A stretch of DNA of 64,000 nucleotides from Nothopassalora personata (GCA_033816765.1 CM066291.1:2666001-2730000), one strand, 5' to 3'; positions 11,999-23,917 are shown, numbered from the stretch's first letter. Notes: a model not told the origin generated them from the sequence alone. A program made the numbers and translations.

Positions 11999-14200
11999 AT
12001 GAGCGCTACTTAAGTAGCTAGTAGGGGAATACCCGCCCCTAGCAAAGTAGGAAGTATCCGCCGAGCGCTACTATAATAGACTACTACGAAGGACGATAAG
12101 TCTAATAACGATAACGAGCCTACTCTAAGGAAGAACGACGTTAAGGCTACTAAGCTAGATCTCTTCTATAGAGATAGGGCTAAGTTCGACGACTAGATTA
12201 ATTAGATAGATATGTATATTATATTTAACCTAGTCGATGCCGATAAAAGAACTATCTTCGCTATTACGTACCTTCGCGGAAGTGCGTAGAACTGGATTAA
12301 ACCTTACCTTAAGGAATACCTTAAAGATATAGGACGATTAGACCCTACTAGAATGTTTAGGAGCTACACCCTCTTTAAAGATAAGATAAAGTCAATCTTT
12401 AGAACCTCGAACGAAGTCTAATAGGCTATACGAATCATTTAACACCTGAAATAGAAGACGTCTACTTTAGAGTATACCGCTAAATTCGAATAATACGGAC
12501 AAATCACTAGATGGGACTAGACGGCGTTAATAACTATGTTCTAACGTAGACTTAAGGACTCCGTTAAGGACGAGTTAATAAGACACAGGGGACAGATCAC
12601 TAACCTCGAAGAGCTAATAAAGGCGTCGATTAACATCGATAACTAGCTCTAGGAACGACACTAGGAAAAGAAATACGACTCTAAAGTAGGAGGTATAGTA
12701 GGATATGCTCCGGACCGTAGACCCTTAGGATTGATTGATTATTCCATTAACGTGCTATTTGAGTCAAAGACTATGCAACACGGGTCTCGAGAACGAGACC
12801 AAAATTTGAGAGAAGGAGAAAAGCCCCGTCGTACCCCGGACGTAAAAACTCCTTAAAAGATGCGAGCAACGCTCGCTATTCGAACCGTAAATCGAATATA
12901 TTGCGGCGTAGACCCTTAGGAGGATACGTTACGAAGGGAGAATTCTCACGATAAAGCTAGCTCTACTATAGACCATAGCTAATAGAACTAGACGTTACCT
13001 AACGAGGACGGAGGATCGATAAGAGTAGGGGCCACGGAAAGCCCTTTAAAGGAAAAGGAAAACTCACATGCTATGCCTATAGTAAGGAAGGTTACATAGT
13101 ACGGGATTGCCGCGGTAAGAATATAGTGCGCCGCGAGCAATTCAATATAATACAACCCCGAACTAGTAAATCTGAGAGTAGCGTTAGATCTCGAGGAGAT
13201 ACCGACTATACTCGGAGAGTAGGGGAGAGAGCTAGCAATAGAAGCACGACGCCTCTCCTAGACCCCTTAGAAGGACGAGGAGGATACTATAGGCAGTAAA
13301 TGGTAGTCATTCCATTTAATGCGAAGAACTAACTACGATAGTTTAACATAATAACACGAAGAGTCGACTACGAGATCGAATCCGAGTCTCGAAATGGTTA
13401 TAGAAGCCTTCATTAGCGATTCTATTACTAAGACTCGTGTTAAGTTTACTACGCCGCGAAGTTAGGCGTAGGGTATTAGCCTTAGTAACTACGAGGAACC
13501 CTAGGAGCGACGTATAGGTAAAACGCCACGCTCCGAGAAGTAGATATCGATGAATCCTACTTTAACGAAGATAGAAGCGATAAAGAAAATCAGGACCTAG
13601 GATGGAACGGATTATAGTCACTAGAACCATAGGAAGAAAGTTAAGAAACTACCGGGCTAAATACTATTAAGGAAGAATAGGATCCGGAAGAATTAAGCGA
13701 AGAAGATTCCTCCGAAGGAGAAGAGAGCGACACTAACGACGACAACGAACAGCTCACCTTTACGGTAGATGTAACTAAGAAACTGTACGACATAATTATC
13801 TACCTATAAAGAAGGCACGAGGAATTCCTACCTAAGATAGGTAGACGAAGGAGGCTACACTCTATTAAGTTTAACAAGACACTTTACACCCTACGAGGCA
13901 TAGCCTAGGGATACCTACTTATAGAGACAACCGAGAATCTAGTAACCGCCGTTATAGAACGACTACCGATAGGAAGCCGAATAATAGGAACCGGATATCT
14001 TACACCGTTAGGAACATTTATATCGAATAGATTACGCAATATAGTGCAACACGCACGCGTACTCTACTTAGAAACGTAGAAGATCTAGGAACGTAATAGA
14101 TTACAAGTGTGGACATAGGGTAACGGGCTATAGGTTCTAGCCGAAGCCTCTAGGCACGAAGCATAGCGTACTAAATACCATTCGGGAAAAGGATCAGCTC
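11999..14200 (+). pseudogene. Element B gag region (RIP-inactivated)
   Basis: It opens with ATG at 11999 (MSAT, then a stop replacing Gln or Trp). A typical retroviral capsid-like stretch follows around 12140-12400, including KLDLFYRDRAKFDD and FAITYLRGSA. The zinc knuckle near 13066-13120 reads C-Y-A-Y-S-K-E-G-Y-I-V-R-D-C, a CCHC knuckle with C and H changed to Y. A short insertion with its own 15-bp target duplication breaks gag at 12731-12906. The acidic stretch near 13680-13760 may be the gag C-terminus. Confidence 0.75.
12731..12906 (-). mobile_element. SINE-like insertion in element B gag
   Basis: 176 bp flanked by a perfect 15-bp direct duplication, cgtagacccttagga, at 12716-12730 and 12907-12921. 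On the minus strand it ends in a short tandem tail (AATCAATCAATCAA), as SINE tails do. Near its 5' end it has a Pol III B-box-like stretch, GGTTCGAATAG. It has no terminal inverted repeats and no coding potential. Removing it and one duplication copy restores gag continuity. A decayed copy lies at 4868-5010. Confidence 0.65.
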
Positions 14201-17200
14201 CCCCGGAATAAGCGACTAAAGGGAGTTATACAATACTTAGACTTACGCATCGACATTAAATACAGTTTTCTAGACATAAGCAATCGTTAACGGATATAAG
14301 ACTAGTGTTATAATCGACTTAGGAGTAGCGGGGAATTTTATCTCCGAGTCTTTTATAAGAAGAAACGGGTTAGCTACCCTAAAGAAGAAATAGGGTTACG
14401 AGTTGATCGCGGTAAACGGATTATCGTTACCTAGCGTAGAATGGGAGACGACACTATTACTACTAGCTATCTAATAGCACCACGAGAATATTACCTTAGA
14501 TGTTACTAATATAGCTAGTTATAACATAGTATTAGGTATGCCTTAGTTAAGAAAGTACAATCTAGTAATCGACTAGAGAAGAGGAGTACTTACATTTAGG
14601 GAATGCGATTACGTTATCGACATTTAGCCTACGTAGTAGCAGCGTTCACTAGTAGATAAGGTAAGGAAACAGCTAAACGAGATATAGCTTACGCCGAACA
14701 GAAGGATAGAAGAACTACCTTCGACCGGGATAGATACTAGCGTAGGGCCGCCGGGTTACGAAGTTACTAGAAGTAATAGAAGTAACGCACTATCGAAGAA
14801 TACTAACATCTTAGAGTTAAGTATTCCTAAGGAGTATCGTAAGTAGTCGCGACTCTTTAAAGAGGAGAGAGGTAAAACCGCCTTACCTAAGCACCGCCTA
14901 TAGGATTATAAGATTAACATTCAGCTAGGGAAAGAGCCTCTATAGGGACCCCTATATTAAATGTCTAAGAAAGAGCTATAGACCCTACGAGAATAGCTAA
15001 AGGAGAAGCTAGCTAAAGGATAGATAAGAAGATCTACCTCGAGTATAGGAACTCTATACATGTTCGTTCTAAAAGTAAACGGGAAGTTACGACTCGTATA
15101 AGACTATAGGAAGTTAAACGAGATCACGATTAAGAACCGATACCCGCTACCTAACATCGAAGAAGCACAAGATAGATTAACCGGATCGGACTAGTACACG
15201 AAGATTAACCTACGAGATGCCTTCTATGCTATACGAATAGTAGAAGGAGAAGAATGGAAAACCGCTTTTAGAATAAGATACGGACTCTACGAATTCTTAG
15301 TTATGCCGATAGGATTGACTAACGCACCCGCATCCTACTAGGACCTTATTAATAAAACACTTAGAGACCTACTCGACGTATGCGTTATTAGCTACATAGA
15401 CGACATACTAGTCTACATAAAAGGATCCCTATAGGAACACATAAGACAAGTCTAGGACGTCTTCGAACGACTTACGCAATTAGGATTCAAGACGGTACCC
15501 GAGAAATGCGAATTCTATAAGAAAGAAGTTAAATTCTTAGGCTTTATTATTAGTACTATAGGGATAACGATCGACCCTACGAAGACACAGTCAATTAGAG
15601 AATAGCTAGAACTAAAGACAGTTAAGGATGTACAATTATTCCTTAGACCAGTAAACTACAACCGGAAATTCATTAAGGACTACGTAAAGACAGCAGCACT
15701 AATAACGATGCTTATAAGAAAAGACGTCACCTAGAAATAGGGAAAGGAATAAATTGAAGCATTTAAAAAACTTAAGGAATAATGCGCTTTAGCCCCTACG
15801 CTTCGACTATTCGATAGTAGTAAGGAAGTCTACATTGAGACCGACGCGTCTAATATAGCAATAGGCGCATGTCTAACATAGACACACAATAGGTAGAGAC
15901 ACCTAGTAGCCTATTACTCCCGGAAAATAACTATAGCGGAATAGAACTACGACATCCATAATAAAGAGCTTCTAGCTATTGTTACTACTATGTAACATTA
16001 GAGAGTATATGTCGAGGGCCTACCGAAGTTAACGATTCTTTCTAACTATAAGAATCTTACGTACTTTACGACGACGAAAGAACTTACTCGAAGGCAAGCC
16101 CGCTAGTCGGAGCTACTAGGACAGTATAAGTTCGAAATTAAATATACTCTAGGACGAGAGAATAGCCGCGCCGACGCGCTAAGCCAAAGAAGCGACTACA
16201 TAGAAGGAAAAGAACTAGTGCAACACAAAATATTAAAGACAAACCCCGACGGAAGTCTTAGTGCTAACATAAGAGAATTTAATAACATCGTACGAATATT
16301 AGGCGATAAGGACGAACAATTCCCTATATCGCAAGGGAAATACTAAGTACCTAAGGATCGAGAAGAAGAATATATACGACAACATTACGACGGACTAATT
16401 TATAGACACCCTAGAACTTCGAAGACAATAGACCTAATACAGCGCAGTTTCTCATTCCCATAAATGAGACTTAAGGTGTTACGCTATATTAAACAATACG
16501 TACACTACTAACGGAACAAGGCTACGAGACATGTAAAATACGGTTACCTATAGTTTAGGACACTACCGACGAAACCATAGAACGAAGTTATAATAGACTT
16601 TATTACGAAACTTCTACCGTTAAGAGACTAAGTTACGAAACAACTATACGACATAATACTAGTTATGGTTAATAGATTTATAAAATACGTACACTTTATT
16701 CCTATATCGGAAACATACAATGTAGAGCAGCTCGGATACCTTGTACTAGATAGACTTATTCGATACTACGGTTTCCCTTAAGCATTTATAACGGATAGAG
16801 ACAAGCTATTCATATTAAACTACTAGAAGACGCTTATAGGAACGATCGGAATTAAACATAAGCTATTAATAGCATATTATCCGGAGATAGACGGATAAAC
16901 CAAAAGGATAAATTAAACGCTAGAACAATACCTACGACACTATATTAATTATGCATAAGACAACTGGGTTTCATTACTACTAATAGCGTAGATCGTACTA
17001 AATAACCACAAATTGGAGACAACTTTAACGACGCCATTTTATGCGAACTTTAGTAAAGATCCTAACCTATTCGGAACACCTAGATCTTACCTATAAGCCG
17101 AAAGAGCAATCGTGACAACGGATACTCTTAAGGAAGTGCATAAAGAAACACATAAGGCGATCGAAGATACATAATAAAAACTGTCTTAATAATAGTAGGA

Positions 17201-17590
17201 CACGAGAAAAATAGCACCTCTACTAAAAGAGGGGGATAAGGTCTATCTCCTTATAAAAAACTTGAGAATAAGAAGATAGACTAAGAAACTAGATTACGTT
17301 AAGGTCGGACCATTTTTCATCGACAAAGTTATAGGACTAGTTAACTACCGCCTACGACTACCACCTAACGCGAAAATCTACCTAGTCTTCCACATTTCTA
17401 AGTTAGAACCCGTAGACGCCGAAACACCTTACTAGGAGAGCTTCTATTTCGAGCCGGAAGCAGAAAACGAATTCGAAGTCGAAAAGATCCTAGATAAGAG
17501 AGGTTAGCGATACCTTGTTAAATAGAAAGGATACGACGAATTAGAAAATACCTAGGAACTAGAAAAGAACCTACGAAACTGTTAGTAAAG
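14200..17590 (+). pseudogene. Element B pol: PR-RT-RNaseH-IN-chromodomain (RIP-inactivated)
   Basis: The protease remnant is near 14300-14560 (V-I-I-D-L-G-V-A-G-N-F-I-S, then I-V-L-G-M-P). Reverse transcriptase is at about 14960-15600, with the catalytic YIDD box at 15393-15404. RNase H is at about 15830-16180, with the integrase zinc finger and core at about 16350-17100. The chromodomain is at about 17470-17580, reading E-V-E-K-I-L-D-K-R-G then R-Y-L-V-K and K-G-Y-D-E, with stops exactly where the invariant Trp residues belong. The polyprotein cannot be made. The RT and chromodomain mark it as a Tf1/chromovirus relative. Confidence 0.87.
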
Positions 17591-17657
17591 GCTCTAGGAG
17601 TATAAAAAACGGTCTAGTAGACTAACCCCCGCGTTAGAGACTAATTAGCTAGAAAGT

Positions 17658-17731
17658 AGCTAGAGTAGGAATCGAACCCACGACCTTAAGAGTGTAAATA
17701 GCTTACGCTCTAACTACTAAGCTACATAACC
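17658..17731 (-). tRNA. tRNA-like sequence inside element B (degenerate)
   Basis: Read on the minus strand this 74-nt stretch has a tRNA layout. An A-box-like TAGCTTAGTAGTT lies at 17724-17712. A perfect B-box, GGTTCGATTCC, lies at 17678-17668. The T-stem GTGGG pairs with CCTAC around loop TTCGATT. The acceptor arm pairs only partly and the anticodon arm is unclear, so the anticodon cannot be called. RIP has probably changed several bases. It may be a captured or ancestral tRNA, and I doubt it is functional. Confidence 0.4.
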
Positions 17732-17907
17732 GGGTTCAATAAGGGAAACGAAGAACTTATATAAACATATCCCCTATAAGAAACTAACACCTGTCCACTA
17801 GAGGGGCCAGCGCTCGAAGAAGCTACTACGGCTTCCCCTAGGGTCGGATATAACTAGAGGGCATTATCCGGAATTATCGAAAGGTCCTCCTAGGAAGGAA
17901 TCGACAT

Positions 17908-18315
17908 CTAGAAAACCCCCTCTAGTTCTTCGGAGCTACCTTTAGGAACGAGAAGGCAGGACGAAGGCGCGGAAAAGGTATCGACACCTACGCTCGGCAA
18001 ACTGCAAAGATCCTCGAAATCCTTCGCTATCGCCTTTTCCTCTCTATCCTTAGTAACGCGTAGCTGTTTCCTAAGACAATGCACCTTTAACATCGCCTCT
18101 ATTACCTTCTCTTTAGCCTTATTAAGCTCTCGCTTTAGCTTTCGACGCTAGTTACGAAGCCGCTCCTACTTAGTCTACGTAACAGTTACGTTACACTTAA
18201 CACCCTTACGAACGTACTCCGAGTAACACCTAAAACGTACATCTACTACGTAACGAGGACTCTTCTTTCCTTTAGGCACTCTAGCCTTCTAGCAACTAGA
18301 ACATAGGGATGGCAT
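17908..18315 (-). pseudogene. Antisense reading frame in element B, Cys-cluster plus coiled coil
   Basis: 136 codons from ATG at 18315 to the stop at 17908, in one frame and interrupted only by TAG codons that fit lost Trp or Gln. It opens M-P-S-L-C-S-S-C. A second cluster follows, R-C-Y-S-E-Y-V-R-K-G-V-K-C, which with Tyr restored to Cys gives a zinc-binding-like pattern. A charged helical stretch (RKLKRELNKAKEKVIEAM, then LRKQLRVTKDREEKA) looks like a coiled coil. The last 61 codons are open. It lies between pol and the 3' LTR, opposite to pol. Short Cys-cluster/coiled-coil antisense frames at this place are something I recall from fungal gypsy elements, but I could not check this. Confidence 0.6.
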
Positions 18316-18458
18316 CTCGCGGCCCTCGGCTTCGATGCCTAGTACTTAACGTTCGCGGCGCTCCTAACGTGTTAGCCGCTCGCCGCTTATAGTAAAAGAT
18401 AGGAACTTATAGGAAAAGAAAGAAACTCGAGGACGAGTTTTAGTAGGAAGGGGGATAG

Positions 18459-18889
18459 TATTACGGTTCGGATAAAGGACAGTATAGGACGTAGTATAGG
18501 AGGAAGAATTAGAAGACAAGAACTAATTGCTAGGAAGAGGAAGGGACCCTACGTCCGGGTTACGTACACGACCGCGCGCTTAGTGCATAGTCGAACACGA
18601 CTATAGAAGTAGCGTATAGACGTATACGACTATACGACTAGGCGACCGGTTGAATGGATAGACGGACGCCTAACACCGGATAGCATACGAGTCTCCGTTG
18701 TATTTAGGAACGCTAAGAACCCTTATGGTTTCGATACGTTCAACTTATGTTACTATCTCACTAATTGGAATATAACTCTTATTCCTATTATTCATCTTCG
18801 CTTAGCTTACTTTAGCCTCTCTAAAGAATACTACTACGTGACTTAACTTATCTCTCTTTTAAGACTAGCCCTAGAACGAGATAATAACA
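18459..18889 (+). repeat. 3' LTR of element B (431 bp)
   Basis: Starts tattacgg directly after the purine tract aggaaggggga (about 18446-18455) and ends ataataaca. Equal in length to the 5' LTR. Followed by the cacgt target duplication at 18890-18894. Confidence 0.92.
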
Positions 18890-18894
18890 CACGT

Positions 18895-19001
18895 ATGCGT
18901 ACACCTTACGACGCGCGATACGTCTTAAATAAAAGGTAAGAATTAGTTCATCTACGACTAGTAGGTCGTAGGCGTGCTATACATTACGACATCCCTTAAC
19001 A
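18895..19001 (+). repeat. 3' LTR of element A, right part
   Basis: The remaining 107 bases of the LTR split by element B, ending cccttaaca. The next five bases, tattt, repeat the five bases before 5086. Confidence 0.9.
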
Positions 19002-19996
19002 TATTTAATCTAGAGCTAATATTATAGTAAGCTAGGTCTAGACTAGAGATTCTATAAAAGAAGTAAGTTATAATACTAGAGCCTATATTATTAGGTCTAT
19101 CTAGCTCTTAATAGTAAGGATCTTTACTTAGTATATATAAGTACTAATTACTAATTCAAGTATTAATAGCTTTATAAAGTAGCGCCTAGAGCCTCTATTT
19201 AAAGTAGCTTCGGTTACTATACTTAAGATCTCTAAAGTAGGAGCTAAATTATATAAGTTTTTATTATAATCTAAGTATAACTAGGCTATAGCCTATTAGA
19301 TCTAAGGTATCTAGTAGTAAGTAATAGATAACTTTAAGAGTTCTATTTATAGTACCTTTAACTCTATATAGATATATATATATATATATAATATACTACT
19401 TACTCTTAAAACATCTAATATCTTAGCCTAAACTAAATAAACTAATTAACTTAGTATAAGCGCAATATCTATAGTCTAGAGAAACGCTCGTAATGTATAT
19501 AATATATAGAAGTAATTATACTAATAGTAAGATAGTATTATAAAGAGCTATAATATAAGAGCTACTACTATAGACTGCGTAGAAATTATAGTAAAGTAGT
19601 TAGAGGACTAACTAGTACGTATAAAATAAGGTAAATTAAGGGCTCGAATAGGTAAGATAATAGGCTTAATTTAGGGTGGGAAGCATAGGCCTACCTACGT
19701 AGTAAGCAGACGCAAAATTATGCCAACATAGCTTGCCTGTATAGACGATATAGCTGGCAGATAGATGAGTACACCCATTAATATTACTAATGAGTGATTA
19801 TGCTGGGGTGGCCGACAGCTGCTTCGCGGGTGTATGGGGACCGACACGGTTAACTGACTTGAAGTCAAAATTGTTCAAGACTCATCTTTCTTCCAGCATT
19901 CCCGTTCCCATTGCATAACGCAACGAACGAGCGGGGCCTTCAAACTCCTGCAGACGCCGCTGTGGTGATAGCGGTTCGCAGCGCAGTCTCAGGGCA
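19002..19996. other. RIP-mutated remnant, then CPS gene promoter region
   Basis: Up to about 19680 the sequence is TA-rich with stops in all frames and a short TA microsatellite near 19372-19392. I cannot assign it to a family. From about 19680 the composition becomes ordinary, giving roughly 300 bp that must hold the promoter and 5' untranslated region of the carbamoyl-phosphate synthase gene. No clear TATA box is seen. Confidence 0.6.
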
Positions 19997-22900
19997 ATGG
20001 CTCTCAGCGGAAAGCTCGCGGGGGAGCTCTTCCGGACGGCACACCACACTGCGCAGCGTGCACCTCGAATCGCCGCCAGACGGACGTTTGTCTCACAGCA
20101 GCAGCAGCAGACAACGCGATGCTTGCAGCATGAGAAGGCGTGCAGGCCGGTGCAGCGTCAGCGGCTGCGCCAGTTCTCACGCCCGTCTACACACGCTGCC
20201 AGCCAGGCAGAGGTTGCACCCAGCGCCAAGGCCTACCTCGACTCCGGCGCGATCGCTACCGGCCAGAACCTCGTCGATGTCAACAAAGTCCTCGTCATTG
20301 GCTCTGGCGGTCTGTCCATCGGTCAGGCCGGCGAGTTCGACTACTCTGGCTCACAGGCGCTCAAGGCGCTCAAGGAGGCTGGCATCAAGTCGGTCCTGAT
20401 CAACCCAAACATCGCAACCATCCAAACCGCGCACGTGCTCGCCGACGAAGTCTACTACTTGCCCGTCACCCCCGAATATGTCACCTACGTGATCGAGAAA
20501 GAAAGGCCTGATGGCATCTTCCTGTCCTTCGGGGGTCAGACCGCCCTCAACTTGGGTGTGCAAATGAACAAGATGGGCATCTTCGACCGCTACAACGTCA
20601 AGGTTCTGGGCACAAGCATCAAGACTCTGGAAACATCTGAGGACAGAGACCTGTTCGCCAAGGCATTGAAAGAGATTGACATCCCGATCGCCGAGAGCAT
20701 AGCTGTCTCGACTGTCGATGAGGCTCTCGAGGCAGCGGATAAGGTCGGGTACCCCATCATCGTTCGTGCTGCTTATGCTCTCGGTGGTCTTGGATCTGGC
20801 TTCGCAGACAATGCTGAAGAGCTCCGCAACATGGCCGCCCGATCCCTTACCCTGTCACCGCAAATCCTGGTTGAAAAGTCGCTCAAGGGCTGGAAGGAGG
20901 CCGAGTACGAAGTCGTGCGGGACGCCTCCGACAACTGTATTACTGTCTGCAACATGGAGAACTTCGACCCGCTTGGTGTGCATACTGGAGACAGTATCGT
21001 CGTTTCGCCTTCGCAAACGCTATCTGATGAGGAATATCACATGCTCCGAACTGCTGCTATCAAGATCGTTCGTCATCTTGGTGTTGTAGGAGAGTGTAAT
21101 GTTCAATACGCGCTGCAACCTGATGGCCTTGACTACAGAGTCATTGAGGTCAATGCTCGTCTGTCTCGTTCATCTGCTCTCGCCTCGAAAGCTACTGGAT
21201 ATCCGCTGGCCTATACTGCTGCAAAGATTGGTCTTGGACACACTCTGCCTGAGCTTCCAAATGCGGTCACCCGTACGACTACTGCCAACTTCGAGCCTTC
21301 CCTTGACTACATCGTCACCAAGATTCCTCGCTGGGATCTGGTCAAGTTCCAGAACGTTGATCGTCACATTGGCTCGGCCATGAAGTCGATTGGTGAAGTC
21401 ATGGCTATTGGACGAACGTTTGAGGAAAGTTTCCAGAAGGCAATTCGACAGGTTGATCCACGCTTCGACGGTCTCTGTGGCGACAAGTTCGACGATCTCG
21501 ATGATGTGCTCAAGGACCCGACTGACCGCAGATGGTTGGCTGTTGGCCAGGCTATGCTTCATGAAGGTTACTCCGTTGAGAAGGTCAATGAGCTCAGCAA
21601 GATTGACAAGTGGTTCCTGTACAAGATCCAGAACATTGTCGACACTACCCACGAACTCGAGAAAATAGGATTCCTCTTCGGCGTCAAGAAAGAACTCATG
21701 CTCAAGGCTAAGAAGCAAGGTTTCAGTGACCGACAGATCGCTCGTGCCGTCAACAGCACTGAGGATGAGGTTCGTGCTCGTCGCAAGAACTTCGGTATCC
21801 GCCCTTGGGTCAAGAAGATCGACACCCTTGCTGCTGAATTCCCTGCTGACACCAACTACCTGTACACGACCTACAACGCCTCGAGCCACGATGTCAAGTT
21901 TGATGACCGGGGTATCGTTGTCCTTGGGTCTGGTGTTTACCGTATTGGAAGCTCTGTTGAGTTCGATTGGTGTGCAGTCAATGCTACACTGTCGCTCAAG
22001 GAGCTTGGCAAGAAGACTGCTATGATCAACTACAACCCTGAGGTAGGGCTCTTCTGTAATGAACGTCTGGCATGTTGCTAACTGCAAGACAGACCTACTC
22101 CACTGACTTCGACGTACCCGACCGCCTCTACTTCGAGGAGCTCAGCTACGAGCGTGTCATGGATATCTACGAGCTCGAGTCCGCTACTGGTGTCGTTGTT
22201 TCCGTTGGTGGACAGCTCCCACAGAACATCGCCCTTAAGCTCCAGGAGACTGGCAAGGCTAAGGTGCTCGGTACCGATCCCAAGGATATCGACAAGGCCG
22301 AAGATCGACAGAAGTTCTCTGAGATCCTCGATTCTATCGGTGTTGACCAGCCAGCTTGGAAGGAACTCACGAGCGTCAAGGACGCCAAGGAATTCGCCGA
22401 TTCCGTCAGCTACCCCGTCCTGGTCCGTCCATCCTACGTCCTGTCTGGTGCTGCCATGACTGTCATCCGATCCGAGGAAGAGCTCGAGGAGAAGCTCGTT
22501 GCTGCGGCAACGGTCAGCCCTGATCACCCAGTTGTCATTACCAAGTTCATTGAAGGCGCTCAGGAGATCGACTGCGACGGTGTTGCACACCATGGCAAAC
22601 TCATTCTTCACGCGGTCTCTGAGCACGTTGAGAACGCCGGTGTCCACTCCGGTGACGCCTCCTTGATCCTCCCACCTGCTCACCTGCCTCAGCGCACACT
22701 TGACCGCGTCAAGGAGATTGCCGAGAAGGTCGCCAAGGCCTGGAAGATCACTGGTCCTTTCAACATGCAAATCATCAGTGCTGACAATCCCGAGAAGGGC
22801 GAGCCAGACCTCAAGGTCATTGAGTGCAACCTACGTGCCTCTCGATCCTTCCCATTCGTCAGCAAAGTTCTTGGAACCAACTTCATCGATGTCGCCACTC

Positions 22901-23624
22901 GTGCCCTGCTCGACAAAGATGTGCCTCAACCAAAAGACCTCATGGCGGAGAAGAGGGACTACCTTGCTGTGAAGGTACCACAATTCGCTTGGACTCGTCT
23001 TGCTGGAGCTGATCCATACCTCGGGGTGGAGATGTCTTCTACTGGTGAAATGGCTTGCTTCGGTAAGGACCTTGTTGAGGCTTACTGGACTGCCATTCAG
23101 AGTACTATGAACTTCCGTCTTCCAAACCCCGGTGAGGGTCTCCTCTTCGGTGGCGACACCACCACTCCAGACCTTGGCCGCATTGTCGACTACCTCAACC
23201 CACTCGGCTACAAGCTTTACGCCGCCAACGAAGAGGTCAAGCAGCACCTCGAGCAGTCCTCCAAAGATGGCAGTGTCAGCGTCCAGGTCATTGAGTTCCC
23301 CAAGAACAACAAGCAGGCTCTTCGCGAGATCTTCGAGAAGTACGACATCCGTGGTTGCTTCAACCTTGCCAAGCGCAGGGCAAGCAGCCTGGTTGACGAG
23401 GACTATGTCATGAGGAGGAACGCTGTCGACTTTGGTGTGCCGCTCTTCATGGAGCCAAGGGTACGTCAATGCCTTCTTTTTCTTGAGCTATTGAGGTCTT
23501 GCTAATGTCTCTACAGACTGCCGTGCTCTTCGCCCAGTGCATGAGCGAGAAGCTGCCCAAGTCCGAAGGCATCCCAGCCGAAGTTCGCAGATGGTCTGAC
23601 TTCATCGGTGGCAAGCCGCTCTAG
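19997..23624 (+). CDS. CPA2: Carbamoyl-phosphate synthase, arginine-specific, large chain
   Basis: Makes carbamoyl phosphate from bicarbonate, ATP and ammonia delivered by the small glutaminase subunit, for arginine synthesis. Exons are 19997-22042, 22093-23460 and 23517-23624. Introns of 50 and 56 bp both carry CTAA-type branch sites, giving 1173 aa, the usual family length. The first 75 residues are Arg/Ser/Gln-rich without acids, a mitochondrial targeting sequence. The synthetase core begins near residue 97 ([21 protein letters not shown]) and has the duplicated two-half ATP-grasp layout, with the second half starting near 640 ([20 protein letters not shown]). An MGS-like regulatory domain ends the protein. 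It stands alone as an arginine-specific chain, not fused to aspartate transcarbamylase. Its start is only about 300 bp from the RIP block. The start codon is the first ATG in frame. Confidence 0.95.
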
Positions 23625-23917
23625 GTAGTGAGCCATCACGATTCAGCGACGGAGTACCGCCTATCAGGCGGCACGCCGCTCGATACGTACGCTGTATGGT
23701 GTACGTGTCGAGGGCCTCTGTTCAACACGCATGTCGCTTGACACCGTCGCTGCCCTGGTGACTTTTGCTTTGCAGGTTTGTGTTTAGAGAATGTGGGAAT
23801 GAAAACGACGACCTTTTACTTCAGACCGTTTCTGTCGTTGAGGGCTAGAGCTTCCAGCCTGAACTATTCGAATCTACTACTGATGCTCTAGCTAAACGAC
23901 CTGTCTTGCGTCTCCAT

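Larger units (their letters stand above)
11551..18889 (+). mobile_element. Chromovirus-type gypsy retrotransposon B, nested in A
   Basis: Complete element of 7339 bp with two 431-bp LTRs (11551-11981 and 18459-18889) and a 5-bp target duplication cacgt on both sides. The LTRs differ only by transitions in the parts I compared. gag, protease, RT, RNase H, integrase and a chromodomain follow in order, then a tRNA-like sequence, an antisense frame and a polypurine tract just before 18459. TAG/TAA codons replace Trp and Gln codons. A 176-bp SINE-like insertion sits in gag. It is mutated less heavily than the fragments left of 5 kb. Confidence 0.93.
5086..19001 (+). mobile_element. Ty3/gypsy LTR retrotransposon A, interrupted by element B
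   Basis: A complete but inactivated element. The 5' LTR is 5086-5281 (196 bp). The 3' LTR is split: 11462-11550 continues at 18895-19001, and 89 + 107 bases give 196, the same length as the 5' LTR. The 5-bp flanks are identical (tattt at 5081-5085 and at 19002-19006), a target-site duplication. LTR ends read as mutated TG...CA. The internal region (about 6.2 kb) holds gag, protease, reverse transcriptase, RNase H, integrase and a chromodomain-like end, then an antisense frame. Stops sit where Trp and Gln codons are expected, so nothing is translatable. It is older than B, which is inserted into its 3' LTR. Confidence 0.92.

Noticed and set aside
21170..22087. 305-codon open frame on the minus strand
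   Set aside because: It lies fully inside the coding sequence of carbamoyl-phosphate synthase and mirrors its codon bias.
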